Source: JBGPJM01 sp041485385
GTDB taxonomy: Bacteria > Planctomycetota > Phycisphaerae > Phycisphaerales > UBA1924
Direction of reading: 5' to 3'
NCBI GenBank assembly: GCA_041485385.1
Contig: JBGPJM010000012.1
Coordinates: 1-45,719, forward strand
DNA: 45,719 nt
Part shown: positions 8,308 through 17,136 of the stretch, piece by piece
How positions within the stretch are numbered: position 1 is the first letter of the stretch
How the letters are laid out: every line of letters begins with the position of its first letter
The notes under the pieces: model-generated
The model's input: the letters and a program-made list of their open reading frames with translations, nothing else
What the model was told of the DNA's origin: nothing
Database searches by the model: none
Program-made: the position numbers and the translations under genes

Positions 8308-10242
8308 TCAGCGGCCGGTGGCCGGCGCAGGAACGACCGGAGCAACGGCGGGCGGCACGGCGGGCCCAAGCCGGCAGCGGATGGTCCCCTCGATATCGCG
8401 CTGGGCATCCACCCAGAGGCCCCAGTCGAGCGAATCGACGCGGGAGAGCGCCTTGAAGATAGTTGCCAGCGCCGGCATGCTCGCGCCCGTCGTCGAGAGC
8501 CAGCGGGACGGCCGTGCCGCGCCGATGGAGAGCCATGGGCGCACGTCACCACCGTCAGTCTCGGCCAATGCGCGAGAAACGCGGAGGACCGAATCAACGC
8601 TGCCGTGCTCACGACTCCCCCCCGCCCCATTTCCCGAAGCCCCGCCTCCCACCGCCGCGGTTCCCATCGCTCCTGCCCCGAGCGACATTACCCACCAGCC
8701 CTGGCTCGGGAGTTCCTTGCCGTGGACGGCCTTTGAATCTTCTGATTTCGCGTTGACCTGTGCCGCGTCGGAGTAGGCCCAGGCGATCACCAGCGGTGAA
8801 CCGAGGATCGAGGCAAACGGGTTCTCCGGGCCGAGCTGCATCGGCAACCTGCGCACGGCGCTGCAGGCCACACCGTTGAAGCACGGGGCCGGTTGAGAGG
8901 CATCGCCGAAATGCTCCTCGATCCGTCGGACCAGCTGCGCGATGTAGGTGTCGCCGGGCGGCGCGAGCGTGTTGACGTCGGTGGTCTCCAGGGCCAAGGT
9001 GACCCGGATCGCGCGGGCGTCGGGCGGGGCGGGGACCGCGACGAGCGCCACAGCGGGTTGGCCCGGCGCCTCGGGTACCGCCTTGGCGGCGACGGCCGCC
9101 GGGGCCGCCGGCGGCGGGAGCGCCGGCGCCTGAGTGATCACTAGCGCCTGGCGTCGGGTGAGCAGGCCGCTCACGTCCCTCGGCAGCGCAAGCCGCGCGA
9201 GCAACTGGTCGAGCGGGTTGCCCCCCTCTTCCCCGGGCGCGCCGTCGCCGACGCGGCTCTCGACGACGGCGAAGAGCGAGTTGGCCGCGAGGGGCTTCAA
9301 GCACGCGTCGGACATCGGCGTGACGGCGGCCAGATCGGCGTGCAGCTCGTGATCTCGCACGACCAGTTTCGCCTGGCAGCCGTCGTCGGTGACGCGGACG
9401 CCGGCGACTGCGAAGTTGTCCCAGGGGCGCAGGCCGGGGCGATCGGCTCGGGGGGCGGCCTGTGCGTCGACGGCGTCCGGATCGATCCGGACGGCGACGA
9501 GCAGGTCCGCGGGTTCGAGGCCGGCGGCCTTCTTCACGACCTCGGCCGCGGCGAGCGGGTCGGGCGCGGCGCCACCGCGTGCGAGCACCCCGACGAGCTC
9601 ATCGAACAGGTCCGGCTGCGCGGCCGGGCCGAGCACGAGGGTCACGGTGCACAGCTGCGGCGTGCCGGCGGCGGCGTTGGCGGGCTTCTCGTGCCGGTGG
9701 CTCGTGAGCTCGTACCTTCCGGCCTCGAGAGCGAAGATCGGGTGGCCGGCGACGATCTTGCGCGGCGCGACGGCCAATCTCGCCTTCAGGCGCTGCTCGG
9801 TTTGCTCGGAAACCTCGCTGAGGATCGCCCAGCGGCGCGCCCCGGGCTTCTCGACGTCACGCACCACCAGCATGACGCGTGAGCCGAGGATGCGGTCGAA
9901 GGTTTCCTGGCTGCCCCAGTCCAGATCGGCGGCGAGTTTGGCCCACTGGGGGGCGAGTTCCTGGAGACTGAAGCCCAGCTCGCCCAAGGCACCGACGAGC
10001 GCCGTCGCCGCGGGGGATCGGCGAGTCCGGGCGGCATCGTCCACGACGACGACCAGCTCGACGGTGCGGGGCAGGTGGCCGATCGCCTCCGCCGGGCCGC
10101 CGGGGGCACAGCAACCGGCCTCCTGGGCCCGCGTCGGGGAAAGGCCGGGGGCAAGCCATGTCGAGAGCGCCACCAGCAGCACGATCGGGCCGCGCACAAC
10201 GAAGCGGAGTTGTCGGGAGATCAGGGAGGCGGCGGGATTCAT
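8308..10242 (-). CDS. Large exported protein of a sigma-factor operon, unknown function
   Basis: A 644-residue protein. A signal peptide or N-terminal anchor is visible (VVRGPIVLLVALSTWLAPG, ending near AQEAGCC); the Cys pair after it is not in a normal lipobox. The rest alternates hydrophobic strands with Ala/Pro-rich linkers, and has two low-complexity tracts: a Pro/Ala tract near residues 365-400 and a Gly-rich one near 527-541. No catalytic motif is recognised. Its ATG overlaps the stop of the anti-sigma-like gene (ATGA, 10239-10242), and its own stop abuts xylB. Co-translation with a membrane-bound regulator suggests an envelope role, perhaps in signal sensing. That is inference. Confidence 0.7.
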   Translation of the reverse strand: MNPAASLISRQLRFVVRGPIVLLVALSTWLAPGLSPTRAQEAGCCAPGGPAEAIGHLPRTVELVVVVDDAARTRRSPAATALVGALGELGFSLQELAPQWAKLAADLDWGSQETFDRILGSRVMLVVRDVEKPGARRWAILSEVSEQTEQRLKARLAVAPRKIVAGHPIFALEAGRYELTSHRHEKPANAAAGTPQLCTVTLVLGPAAQPDLFDELVGVLARGGAAPDPLAAAEVVKKAAGLEPADLLVAVRIDPDAVDAQAAPRADRPGLRPWDNFAVAGVRVTDDGCQAKLVVRDHELHADLAAVTPMSDACLKPLAANSLFAVVESRVGDGAPGEEGGNPLDQLLARLALPRDVSGLLTRRQALVITQAPALPPPAAPAAVAAKAVPEAPGQPAVALVAVPAPPDARAIRVTLALETTDVNTLAPPGDTYIAQLVRRIEEHFGDASQPAPCFNGVACSAVRRLPMQLGPENPFASILGSPLVIAWAYSDAAQVNAKSEDSKAVHGKELPSQGWWVMSLGAGAMGTAAVGGGASGNGAGGSREHGSVDSVLRVSRALAETDGGDVRPWLSIGAARPSRWLSTTGASMPALATIFKALSRVDSLDWGLWVDAQRDIEGTIRCRLGPAVPPAVAPVVPAPATGR

Positions 10243-10928
10243 CGCGGGACTAGACCTTCACCGGCGGGTTGGCCGGTGATGAGCGGGGCCAGGTCGCGGA
10301 GAAGGTTGCGATCGGCATGCCTGACGGGGAACGCGGGCGTTGGCCATGCGGCGGGTGAGTACGAGCCGCCCGGCTCGATGGGGTCGAACTCGTGCGACGA
10401 GCCGAGGAAGACGGGGCGGACGATCATGGGCGAGCCTTCAGCGCCGGCGTAGTACGACACGGTGTACACGGACGGCGCTTCGGTGCGTGCGGTGAAGGTC
10501 CAGGCCGGATCGGGCGACGGGTCGTCGCGGTCGCGGCTCGTCGCCGGGAACGAGATCGTGTTCTGGCCGCCGCCCGGCGCCCGCCGGAAGACCAGCCGGA
10601 ACGGTTGAACGGTCCCAAGCTTGGCGGCCTCGCACTCGACGGTATCGACCACCGCTGAGAGAGGCTGCGGGCGCCCGCACCAGTTGGTGGCCTGCGGCGC
10701 GGTGCGCTGGATGATGACGACCATGAGCACCATGAAGACGGCGGCCGCTCCGACGCCGAGGCGCGCCCAGAGGATCCATCGCCGGGTCCTGCCGGCCAGG
10801 AAGGGGCGCTGCTCGTGCACACGGCTCAGGATCGAGCTGGTCAGATCCGGCGCGTCCACGGGCTCTCGGAGGGACTCCGCGATGCGGTGGATCCGTTCCA
10901 GCCGGGCCCGACGAGGGTTTGCGCTCAC
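10239..10928 (-). CDS. Putative membrane anti-sigma factor
   Basis: A 229-residue protein with a cytoplasmic basic/helical N-terminus (RARLERIHRIAESLREP...), one membrane helix at about residues 56-78 (LGVGAAAVFMVLMVVII) and a C-terminal domain on the other side of the membrane. The GTG start at 10928 overlaps the stop of the ECF sigma gene (10925-10928). Size, topology and coupling to the sigma gene fit an anti-sigma factor, but the classic zinc-binding HxxxCxxC motif is absent. The outer domain has Tyr/Asp-rich strands and no recognised ligand-binding motif. Confidence 0.7.
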   Translation of the reverse strand: MSANPRRARLERIHRIAESLREPVDAPDLTSSILSRVHEQRPFLAGRTRRWILWARLGVGAAAVFMVLMVVIIQRTAPQATNWCGRPQPLSAVVDTVECEAAKLGTVQPFRLVFRRAPGGGQNTISFPATSRDRDDPSPDPAWTFTARTEAPSVYTVSYYAGAEGSPMIVRPVFLGSSHEFDPIEPGGSYSPAAWPTPAFPVRHADRNLLRDLAPLITGQPAGEGLVPR

Positions 10929-11509
10929 GCCCACACCTCCTCGATGTGCTCGCTGTGGCGAACATGCTGGACGAGAAGGCGCCGCATCTTTCTCCGCCCG
11001 CGGTGCAGATGGCTCTTCACCGTGCCCTCGGGCATGTCCATGTACTCGGCGATGAGCGAGATCGGCCAGTCGAGCTGGTGGAAGAGCACGATGATCTCGC
11101 GCTGATCGTGCGTAAGCGACGCGAGCGCCTCGCCGAGGGCCGCCTTGGCGTTGCCGGCAACCTCGTCGTCGATCGTCGGGGCCTCGGGCGAGTTGCCCTT
11201 GCACTCCCACACGCCGACGACGTCGCTGTCGTAGGCGGGCTTGTGCTTTTGGCAGGCGTTCACGTACAGTCGCTTGGCGATCGTGAACAGCCAGGTCGAA
11301 AAGCGGAAGCGGAAATCGAAGCGGTCGAGGTTGGTGAGAGCACGGACGAAGGCATCCTGCACGACGTCCTCGGCCACATCGGGGCGGCCGGAGAGACGGA
11401 GCATGTACGCGTACAGGGAGGCCTGGTGAGCCCGGATGAACTGCTCCGCCGCGGCGCGGTCGCCTGCGATGGCGCGTTCGATCATGGCGCGTTCTTCAGC
11501 CCGGGTCAT
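10925..11509 (-). CDS. ECF RNA polymerase sigma factor
   Basis: A 194-residue extracytoplasmic-function sigma factor. Region 2 (about residues 24-91) shows HQASLYAYMLRLSGRPDVAEDVVQD-type sequence and RFSTWLFTIAKRL for -10 recognition. Region 4 (about 128-180) shows LTHDQREIIVLFHQLDWPISLIAEYMDMPEGTVKSHLHRGRRKM, the -35-binding helix-turn-helix. It heads a four-gene minus-strand operon (sigma, membrane regulator, exported protein, xylulokinase) in which every junction is an overlap or abutment. A TACAAT (11523-11518) lies only eight bases before the ATG, so the transcript may be nearly leaderless. Confidence 0.93.
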   Translation of the reverse strand: MTRAEERAMIERAIAGDRAAAEQFIRAHQASLYAYMLRLSGRPDVAEDVVQDAFVRALTNLDRFDFRFRFSTWLFTIAKRLYVNACQKHKPAYDSDVVGVWECKGNSPEAPTIDDEVAGNAKAALGEALASLTHDQREIIVLFHQLDWPISLIAEYMDMPEGTVKSHLHRGRRKMRRLLVQHVRHSEHIEEVWA

Positions 11510-11517
11510 GCTGCTGC

Positions 11518-11547
11518 ATTGTACAACGCGGCGGGCACGGCGGTTTC
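11518..11547 (-). promoter_or_regulatory. Candidate promoter of the ECF sigma operon
   Basis: On the minus strand GAAACC is followed about 15 bases later by GTTGTACAAT. This could be read as an ECF-type promoter (GAAAC-N15-GTT), suggesting autoregulation, or as a TACAAT -10 alone. The predicted start of transcription would be at or next to the ATG. Position and composition are seen; function is inferred. Confidence 0.3.
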
Positions 11548-11616
11548 ATACCTTCCTCTGTAATGGGCGCCGGCGCGGATGCGGCCTCTGTTTGGGGCTC
11601 TGCCAGGATCGCTTCC

Positions 11617-11651
11617 AGAAAGAAAGAACCCCGCCTCGAAGCGGCGGGGTT
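11617..11651 (-). terminator. Intrinsic terminator after the B12-binding-fold gene
   Basis: The perfect stem AACCCCGCC / GGCGGGGTT (11627-11635 with 11643-11651) has a seven-base loop and is followed on the minus strand by CTTTCTTTCT. It lies about 33 bases after the stop of the gene ending at 11685 and separates it from the sigma operon. Confidence 0.8.
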
Positions 11652-11684
11652 GGGAAGGAGGTTGGTGTTGCAGAGCCGGCGGGT

Positions 11685-12389
11685 TCAGGCCGCGGCGCGC
11701 TTGCGGCGCGTCCGCCCAACGGTCCGCTGGCTCGAGGCAGCGCGGCGCGCCGGCTCGTCGATGAGGACCTCGGCCATTTCCATGGGGGTCCTGGCCCAGA
11801 GGTCGGCGCCGATCTCCTCGGAGAGTCCCTCGGCGCGATTGAAGACGCCGCCGCCGACGGCGATCTGCGTGTTCGGACAGGCACCGATCTCGGAGAGCGT
11901 GTCGATGAGCTGGCGGATGCCGGGGAGGTCCTCCGGGGCGGAGCAGAACATGAGGAGGACGTCGGGCTTGGAGTCGTTGACGCGGGCGAGGATCTCGTCG
12001 TTGGCGATGCGGCTGCCGCCGAAGGTGACGGTGAAGCCCGCGCCCTCGAGGGTGTCCAGCGCCATCTGGGCGCCGAGCTCCTCGCTCTCGCTCGGGCCGC
12101 AGACCGCGAAAATCGTGCGCTTCCTGTCCTGCTTGCAGACCAGGGCGGCGGCGTTCTGGTCGACCAGCACGCGGAGCAGGCGCACCGCCATGTGGTGCGG
12201 CAGGCAACCGAGCTGATCGGACCGGAAGAGCCGGTCGATCATCTGATAGGTCGGCCAGAAGAGTTCGGCGATGAGTATGGTCGGGTCGGCCCCGGCGGCG
12301 CGGGCCTCGCGCACCACCGTCCGTGCGCCCGGACGATCGCCCGTGATCAACGACTCGAAGAACCGCTCGATAAGCTGCTCAAAATCCAT
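11685..12389 (-). CDS. B12-binding-fold protein lacking the base-off histidine
   Basis: A 234-residue protein. The first 90 residues form a helical cap like the B12-binding-2 domain (FEQLIERFFESLITGDR...). Residues about 92-205 form a Rossmann-like cobalamin-binding fold with VGGGVFNRAEG near its end, as in methionine synthase and corrinoid sensor proteins. The usual DxHxxG, whose His ligates cobalt, is replaced by ESEELG (101-106), so E103 stands where His is expected. It may bind B12 base-on, bind another ligand, or have lost binding. The C-terminus is a basic tail (TRRKRAAA). It stands alone on the minus strand with its own terminator. Similar domains act as light or redox sensors next to regulators, but none is adjacent here. 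Confidence 0.75.
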   Translation of the reverse strand: MDFEQLIERFFESLITGDRPGARTVVREARAAGADPTILIAELFWPTYQMIDRLFRSDQLGCLPHHMAVRLLRVLVDQNAAALVCKQDRKRTIFAVCGPSESEELGAQMALDTLEGAGFTVTFGGSRIANDEILARVNDSKPDVLLMFCSAPEDLPGIRQLIDTLSEIGACPNTQIAVGGGVFNRAEGLSEEIGADLWARTPMEMAEVLIDEPARRAASSQRTVGRTRRKRAAA

Positions 12390-12628
12390 GGAACGCTCCC
12401 GGTTTCTTAACCGGGCCGGGTCGCGGTTCCACCGAGAATCAGCCCATCACCACCATTTTTCCGGCCTGTTCCACCGGCCGGTTTCCCGTACTTCGCCAAC
12501 CCTTCTATCGAGAGAGCGGGGAGCGAAGCGTGAATGTTGCGGGGCGCGCGCAAGAAGCTGCGCCGAAGCTTGCGCAGAGCCGGTCCGACGGGCCTGATAA
12601 CGGCCGGGTGCGCCGTTCGGGCTGCCGG

Positions 12629-13426
12629 TTAGAGACCGGGCGCCACGCCCCGATAACAGGCACAGATGCCCAGGGACAACGGCCGGGCCGAGACCTCGGA
12701 GAAGCCCGCGGCCCGCAGGAGGGCGCACAGCTCGCCGCGGCTCATGAAGGTCTCGACGGATCTGGGGAGGTAGCGGTACGCGCCGGAGCGGTCGCCGGAG
12801 ATCAGCGTCGCGGTGATCGGCATGAGGCGCCGGCAATAGAAGTCGTTGAACCAGCGGACCGGCGCGATCCGCGGCGTGTCGAACTCGAGGATGACCAGTC
12901 GACCGCCGGGACGCAGAACGCGCCGGAACTCGGCGACGGCGCGGGCGGGGTCTGCGACGTTCCGGATGCCGAACGCAATGGACACAACGTCGACCGATGC
13001 GGCGTCGATCGGGAGGTCCATGGCGTCGCCCTGGATGTACCCCGTCCTTGCGCGGATCGGCTCGGGGAGGCGTGCGAGCTTGGCGCGGGCGACGTCGAGC
13101 ATCTCGGCGGTGAAGTCCAGTCCGATTACGCGGGCTGCGCCGGCGCGAGCCATCGCGATGGTGAGGTCCCCCGTGCCGCACGCGGCGTCGAGGACCACGT
13201 CGGTGGCCCGCACGCCGGCCCGGCGGACGGCGAATCTCCGCCAGGCCTGGTCCTGCCAGAGGGAATGCAGGCGGTTGTTGAGGTCGTACCGCCTTGCGAT
13301 GGCCGCGAACATGCGCCGGACCTTGTCGGACTTGTCGGCGTGCCGGTGGGGGTCGGTCAGTTCGGTGGACGTCCAGGAAGGATGGGCCGCGGGCGCGGTC
13401 ATGGGGCTAGGCTTCTCGTTGGACAT
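12629..13426 (-). CDS. ubiE/menG: Demethylmenaquinone/ubiquinone methyltransferase family
   Basis: A 265-residue SAM-dependent methyltransferase. Motif I is VVLDAACGTGDLTIAM; FAAIARRYDLNNRLHSLWQDQAWRR and IAFGIRNVADPARAVAEFRRVLRPGG are diagnostic of UbiE/MenG, which performs the last methylation in menaquinone or ubiquinone synthesis. A disordered Pro/Ser-rich N-terminus precedes the domain, so the ATG at 13402 (MTAPAAH) is an alternative to 13426. No other quinone genes are adjacent. It is divergent from the M48 protease gene with a 60-bp gap. Confidence 0.92.
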   Translation of the reverse strand: MSNEKPSPMTAPAAHPSWTSTELTDPHRHADKSDKVRRMFAAIARRYDLNNRLHSLWQDQAWRRFAVRRAGVRATDVVLDAACGTGDLTIAMARAGAARVIGLDFTAEMLDVARAKLARLPEPIRARTGYIQGDAMDLPIDAASVDVVSIAFGIRNVADPARAVAEFRRVLRPGGRLVILEFDTPRIAPVRWFNDFYCRRLMPITATLISGDRSGAYRYLPRSVETFMSRGELCALLRAAGFSEVSARPLSLGICACYRGVAPGL

Positions 13427-13486
13427 GGGTCGGGCGCATCCTATGTCGTGTACCGGATCGTTCAACACGCGGATGGAGGTGCAGGC

Positions 13487-14500
13487 GTGAGTACTCGATG
13501 GGTCGCTGCCGGGTTCCTGGGGATCGTGACGGTCGGTGCGGTGGCGGGGTGCAAGACCAACGTGGCGACGGGGGACAAGATCCTGTCCGTGGGGATGGGG
13601 CGGCAACAGCAGATCTCGCTGGGGACCGACGCGGCGCCGCAGTTCACGCAGCAGTTCGGCGGCAAGGTGGGGGACAGCGTGCTGCAGGGGTACGTCACCG
13701 GGCTGGGGAACAAGATGGCCGCGAAGACCGAGGCGGACAACCCCACGCTGCCGTGGGAGTTCACACTCCTCAACTCGGACGTGATCAACGCGTTCGCGCT
13801 GCCGGGGGGGAAGGTGTTCATGACGCGGGGGCTGGCGGCGAAACTGGAGAACGAGGCGCAGATGGCGGGCGTGCTGGGGCACGAGATCGGGCATGTGACG
13901 GCGGAGCACGCGGCGCGGCGCATCTCGCAACAGATGGTGTTCACCGGCAGCGCGGCGGTGCTGGCCGTGGCGGTGGGGGTCGCCGACGAGAAGTCGAGCC
14001 TGCGGAAGTACGGGCAGATCGGGGTGCCGGCGCTGACATTCGGCGGGAACCTCGTGCTGCTGAAGTTCAGCCGCGACGAGGAGAGCCAGGCGGACAAGCT
14101 GGGGATGCGGTACATGTCGCGCGTGGGGTACAACCCCACGGCGCAGATGCAGGTGATGCAGATCTTGCAGCGGGAGGCGGGGTCGGGCGGTCAGCCGGAG
14201 ATCCTGGCGACGCACCCGTATCCGGAGACGCGGATCCAGCGTATCCAGGTCCAGCTGGACACCGAGTACGCGGCGACGAAGAACAACCCGCAGTACGTGT
14301 TCAACCCGGAGCGGTACCGCTCGCAGTTCCTAAGCCGGCTGTCGAAGCTACCGCCGGCTCCCCCGCCCCCGCCTCCACCACCCGCGCCGACCGGGATGCT
14401 TGATCACGCCGGGAGCGTGACGATCTCGCTGAGTGAACCGTGGACGTGGTGCGCGCACTGCGCGGCGGCGAAGCGAGCGTGCGAGCAGTCGGGCGAATGA
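13487..14500 (+). CDS. M48-family zinc metalloprotease, lipoprotein
   Basis: A 337-residue protease. The signal peptide ends in a lipobox (VGAVAGC, Cys22), so it is predicted to be lipid-anchored on the periplasmic side. The zinc site is HEIGH at about residues 132-136, with the third ligand in DEESQADKLG about 70 residues later, typical of M48B/BepA-like proteases that help outer-membrane protein quality control. THPYPETRIQRI near residue 245 is also conserved in the family. A Pro-rich tract (about 290-305) is followed by a C-terminal segment with several Cys (WTWCAHCAAAKRACEQ). The GTG start at 13487 has GGAGG (13475-13479) seven bases upstream. Confidence 0.9.
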   Translation: MSTRWVAAGFLGIVTVGAVAGCKTNVATGDKILSVGMGRQQQISLGTDAAPQFTQQFGGKVGDSVLQGYVTGLGNKMAAKTEADNPTLPWEFTLLNSDVINAFALPGGKVFMTRGLAAKLENEAQMAGVLGHEIGHVTAEHAARRISQQMVFTGSAAVLAVAVGVADEKSSLRKYGQIGVPALTFGGNLVLLKFSRDEESQADKLGMRYMSRVGYNPTAQMQVMQILQREAGSGGQPEILATHPYPETRIQRIQVQLDTEYAATKNNPQYVFNPERYRSQFLSRLSKLPPAPPPPPPPPAPTGMLDHAGSVTISLSEPWTWCAHCAAAKRACEQSGE

Positions 14501-14518
14501 GACGCCGGCGCGGGCGCC

Positions 14519-15550
14519 TCAGGCCTGCCCTGGGCAGGGGAGGTTCCAGAAGCGCGCCCAGTTGCCCCAGGCGAAGGCTTGGATATCGGCGTCGCACCAG
14601 TCGCGGGCGCGGAGGGCGTCGGCCAGCCTGTCCAGGTCGCGCGGACGATCGATCCCGGCGGGGAGGCGAGCACCGGAGAAGCCGCCGTCCATGTCGCTGC
14701 CGAGACCGACGGCGCGCCGATGGCCGACGACCTCGCATACGTGCTCGACGTGGCGGACGCAGTCGTCAACCGTGGCCCGGCCGTCTTCGGCGATGCCGGG
14801 GGCCAGGAACTTGCTGTAGAGGTTGAGCCCGATCATCCCGCCACGCCGGGCGATCTCGCGGATCGCCTCGTCGGTGAGATGCCGCTGGAGGGCCAGGCCG
14901 GGCTGCGGGGGGAAGTGGGCGCGGCAGTTGGAGTGGGAGGCCATGACGGGCCGGTCGGTCGCGCCGTAGAGGTCGGCCAGTGCGCGGTCGGAGAGGTGGG
15001 AGACGTCGTGGACGATGCCCTCGGCGTCGAGTGCGGCGACGAGATCGCGCCCTGCGTCGGAGAGGCCGAGGTGGGTGCCGTTGCCGCCGGCGTAGCGCGA
15101 GGGCTTCCACCAAGCCAGGCCGACCGCGACAACCCCCCACCGCTTCCACCACGCGACGTCGTCAGGCGAGCGGATGGGGTCGGCGCCCTCGATGAGGATG
15201 CCCAGGCGGAGCGGGCGGGGGCCGGGGCCGTCGTCGGGCGCGTCCAGGGGACGGATCGCGCCGGCGTATTTCCACTCCTGGTAGACCGAGAGCTGGCGGA
15301 GGCCGGCGGCGAGCGCGCCGTCGGCGTCGCCGGCGCGGTAGGAGATCGGCTCTTCGGCTCCATCGGCCTCGGTGAAGATCGTGCCGAGGCATGCGAACAC
15401 GCCGCCCTCGCGCATGGCGGGAAGTGTGACGGCCGCGGGCGGGTGCGGCGGCGCGGCGGGGTCGAGCGACTCCAGCGGCGCGAGCATGTCGCGTCCAAGG
15501 AGGGCGAGGTAGGCCAGGTCGAGGTGGGCGTCGAACCAGATGTGCGGCAT
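14519..15550 (-). CDS. Membrane dipeptidase, peptidase M19
   Basis: A 343-residue zinc dipeptidase of the renal-dipeptidase (M19) family. The metal-binding HxD is H9-D11 (FDAHLDLAY). DVSHLSDRALADL, MASHSNCRAHFP, GGMIGLNLYSKFL and GLGSDMDGGF are the successive family motifs with the remaining ligands. There is no signal peptide, so it is predicted cytoplasmic. It hydrolyses dipeptides, some with D-amino acids. It is the third gene of a minus-strand run: 33 bases separate it from the FG-GAP gene upstream. Confidence 0.92.
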   Translation of the reverse strand: MPHIWFDAHLDLAYLALLGRDMLAPLESLDPAAPPHPPAAVTLPAMREGGVFACLGTIFTEADGAEEPISYRAGDADGALAAGLRQLSVYQEWKYAGAIRPLDAPDDGPGPRPLRLGILIEGADPIRSPDDVAWWKRWGVVAVGLAWWKPSRYAGGNGTHLGLSDAGRDLVAALDAEGIVHDVSHLSDRALADLYGATDRPVMASHSNCRAHFPPQPGLALQRHLTDEAIREIARRGGMIGLNLYSKFLAPGIAEDGRATVDDCVRHVEHVCEVVGHRRAVGLGSDMDGGFSGARLPAGIDRPRDLDRLADALRARDWCDADIQAFAWGNWARFWNLPCPGQA

Positions 15551-15583
15551 GGGAGCGCGTGGGTGCGGAGCGAAAGGCCGGGC

Positions 15584-17122
15584 TCAGGGCTGCTTGGGCC
15601 TGGCCCGATGAGTGATCGGCGCGGGCTCAAGCGGGGTCGTGACGTTACCGGTGTTGAGCTGGTCGTGCCGGTGCATAAACCACCCCTGCCCGCGGTCGCC
15701 CGCGCCGGCGAATCCGGTGAGACAGACGGCGATTCCGTGCCGGTGCTGCTCGTCGCCGCCGAGGGCGAAAAAGACGTCGAGCTTGCCGTCGCCATCAAGA
15801 TCCGCGATGGTGGGGCCGTGCATGCAGACTGCGGGCTGCTGCTCGAGCAGCGGCGCGGCGTCAAACTCGTAGAGCAGCACACCGTCGCACCCGCGGACGA
15901 CGCGGAAGAGGCCCTTCATCGTGAGGAAGGCCAGGTCGGGCGTGCCGTCGCCGTCGAGATCGGCGACGCTGACGCCGCGGGTGACCGAGTCCATGCCGAT
16001 GATCATGCCGGAGTGGGCGGGAACGCTGTAGAGAATGGAACCGTCGGCCTTAATGGCGGTGATGCGGTTGCTCGCGGCGATCACCTCTGGGCGGCCGTCG
16101 CCGTCGACGTCGACCATAACCGTTGGGGACATGAAATACGTGTCGCCGGGGGAGACAGTCCAGAGGGGCTTGCCGTCCGCCGCATGGAAGGCGTAGACCT
16201 TGCCGTCGTAGGAGCCGATGGCCATATCGGGCTTGCCGTCGCCATCCAGGTCGCCCACGGAGGTGCCGTGGTAGAGGTCGCCGCCGGTCTGGACTTTCCA
16301 CAGTTCGGCGCCGTCCTTCCCGCTGACAGCGTGGACGGCCATGTCGCCCAAGGTTCCGCTTGGAAGACGCATGCGGAAGTTCGCCGCAACGAAGTCGGGC
16401 ACGCCGTCGCCGTTCAGATCCATGACGACCGGACAGGATTGAACGGCGCCCGGGGCGACATGCAGAGTGCGGGTCACCGCGCCGTCGGAGCCGCGGATGA
16501 CGTGCAGGTCACCCTTAAATGTGCCGACGACAATGTCGGGCTTCCCGTCGAGGTCCGCATCGCCGATCCAGGGCGGGGTGTCGATGCAGGCGCCGACGGC
16601 CAGGGGGGCGCGCCAGAGAAGCTTGCCGGTAGAGGCCTCGAAGGCCATGACGCTGCAGGAACTGGAGCCGGGGACGACGAGCTCGAGCTTGCCATCTCCG
16701 TCGAGGTCGGTGAAACGGCAGGAGGCGTCGAGGCAGTTCTCGGGCTGGAGGTGGTCGTCCTTGAACGACCAGAGCTCGAGCCCGTCCTCGCCGCGGAAGA
16801 CGTGCACGGAACTGTCGCCGAAGTACGTCGCGATGGCGGCCGCGCCGAAGGAGTTGGATTTCAGTTCCTTGGACCACAGCACGTGCGGCGGGCCTATCAG
16901 CGGCGGGGGATGCGGCGTCTGCGCCTCGGGCTCTCGCGGGTGTGGCGCCTGCGCGGACGCGGGGGCGGGGGCGGGGCCCGGGGACTGGCCTTTCACGGGG
17001 GCCGGCAGCGGCGGGGTGGGGGTCTGAGGCGGCGTGGACGGGGTCTGAGCGACCCCGACGGCGGGCGAGGCGAGCAGGCCGAGAATGGCCGCCGCGGACG
17101 ATCGAATGACAGCGTGTCGCAT
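15584..17122 (-). CDS. Exported FG-GAP/VCBS seven-bladed propeller protein
   Basis: A 512-residue protein with a signal peptide (SSAAAILGLLASPAVGVAQ), a Pro/Ala/Gln-rich linker to about residue 75, and then seven Ca-binding repeats of the form DLDGDGKPDxxxG (for example DLDGDGKLELVVPG, DADLDGKPDIVVGT, DLNGDGVPDFVAAN, DLDGDGKPDMAIGS, DVDGDGRPEVIAAS, DLDGDGTPDLAFLT, DLDGDGKLDVFFAL). Seven blades make a closed beta-propeller. It probably binds polysaccharide or protein partners at the surface. It starts 14 bases after the GH172 gene, so the two are co-transcribed. Confidence 0.88.
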   Translation of the reverse strand: MRHAVIRSSAAAILGLLASPAVGVAQTPSTPPQTPTPPLPAPVKGQSPGPAPAPASAQAPHPREPEAQTPHPPPLIGPPHVLWSKELKSNSFGAAAIATYFGDSSVHVFRGEDGLELWSFKDDHLQPENCLDASCRFTDLDGDGKLELVVPGSSSCSVMAFEASTGKLLWRAPLAVGACIDTPPWIGDADLDGKPDIVVGTFKGDLHVIRGSDGAVTRTLHVAPGAVQSCPVVMDLNGDGVPDFVAANFRMRLPSGTLGDMAVHAVSGKDGAELWKVQTGGDLYHGTSVGDLDGDGKPDMAIGSYDGKVYAFHAADGKPLWTVSPGDTYFMSPTVMVDVDGDGRPEVIAASNRITAIKADGSILYSVPAHSGMIIGMDSVTRGVSVADLDGDGTPDLAFLTMKGLFRVVRGCDGVLLYEFDAAPLLEQQPAVCMHGPTIADLDGDGKLDVFFALGGDEQHRHGIAVCLTGFAGAGDRGQGWFMHRHDQLNTGNVTTPLEPAPITHRARPKQP

Positions 17123-17136
17123 CGCCTGGTCCTTCG

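Noticed and set aside
12463..12483. CCGGCC/GGCCGG hairpin near the B12-fold gene
   Set aside because: The stem is only six pairs and no convincing T-run follows on a strand where a gene ends.
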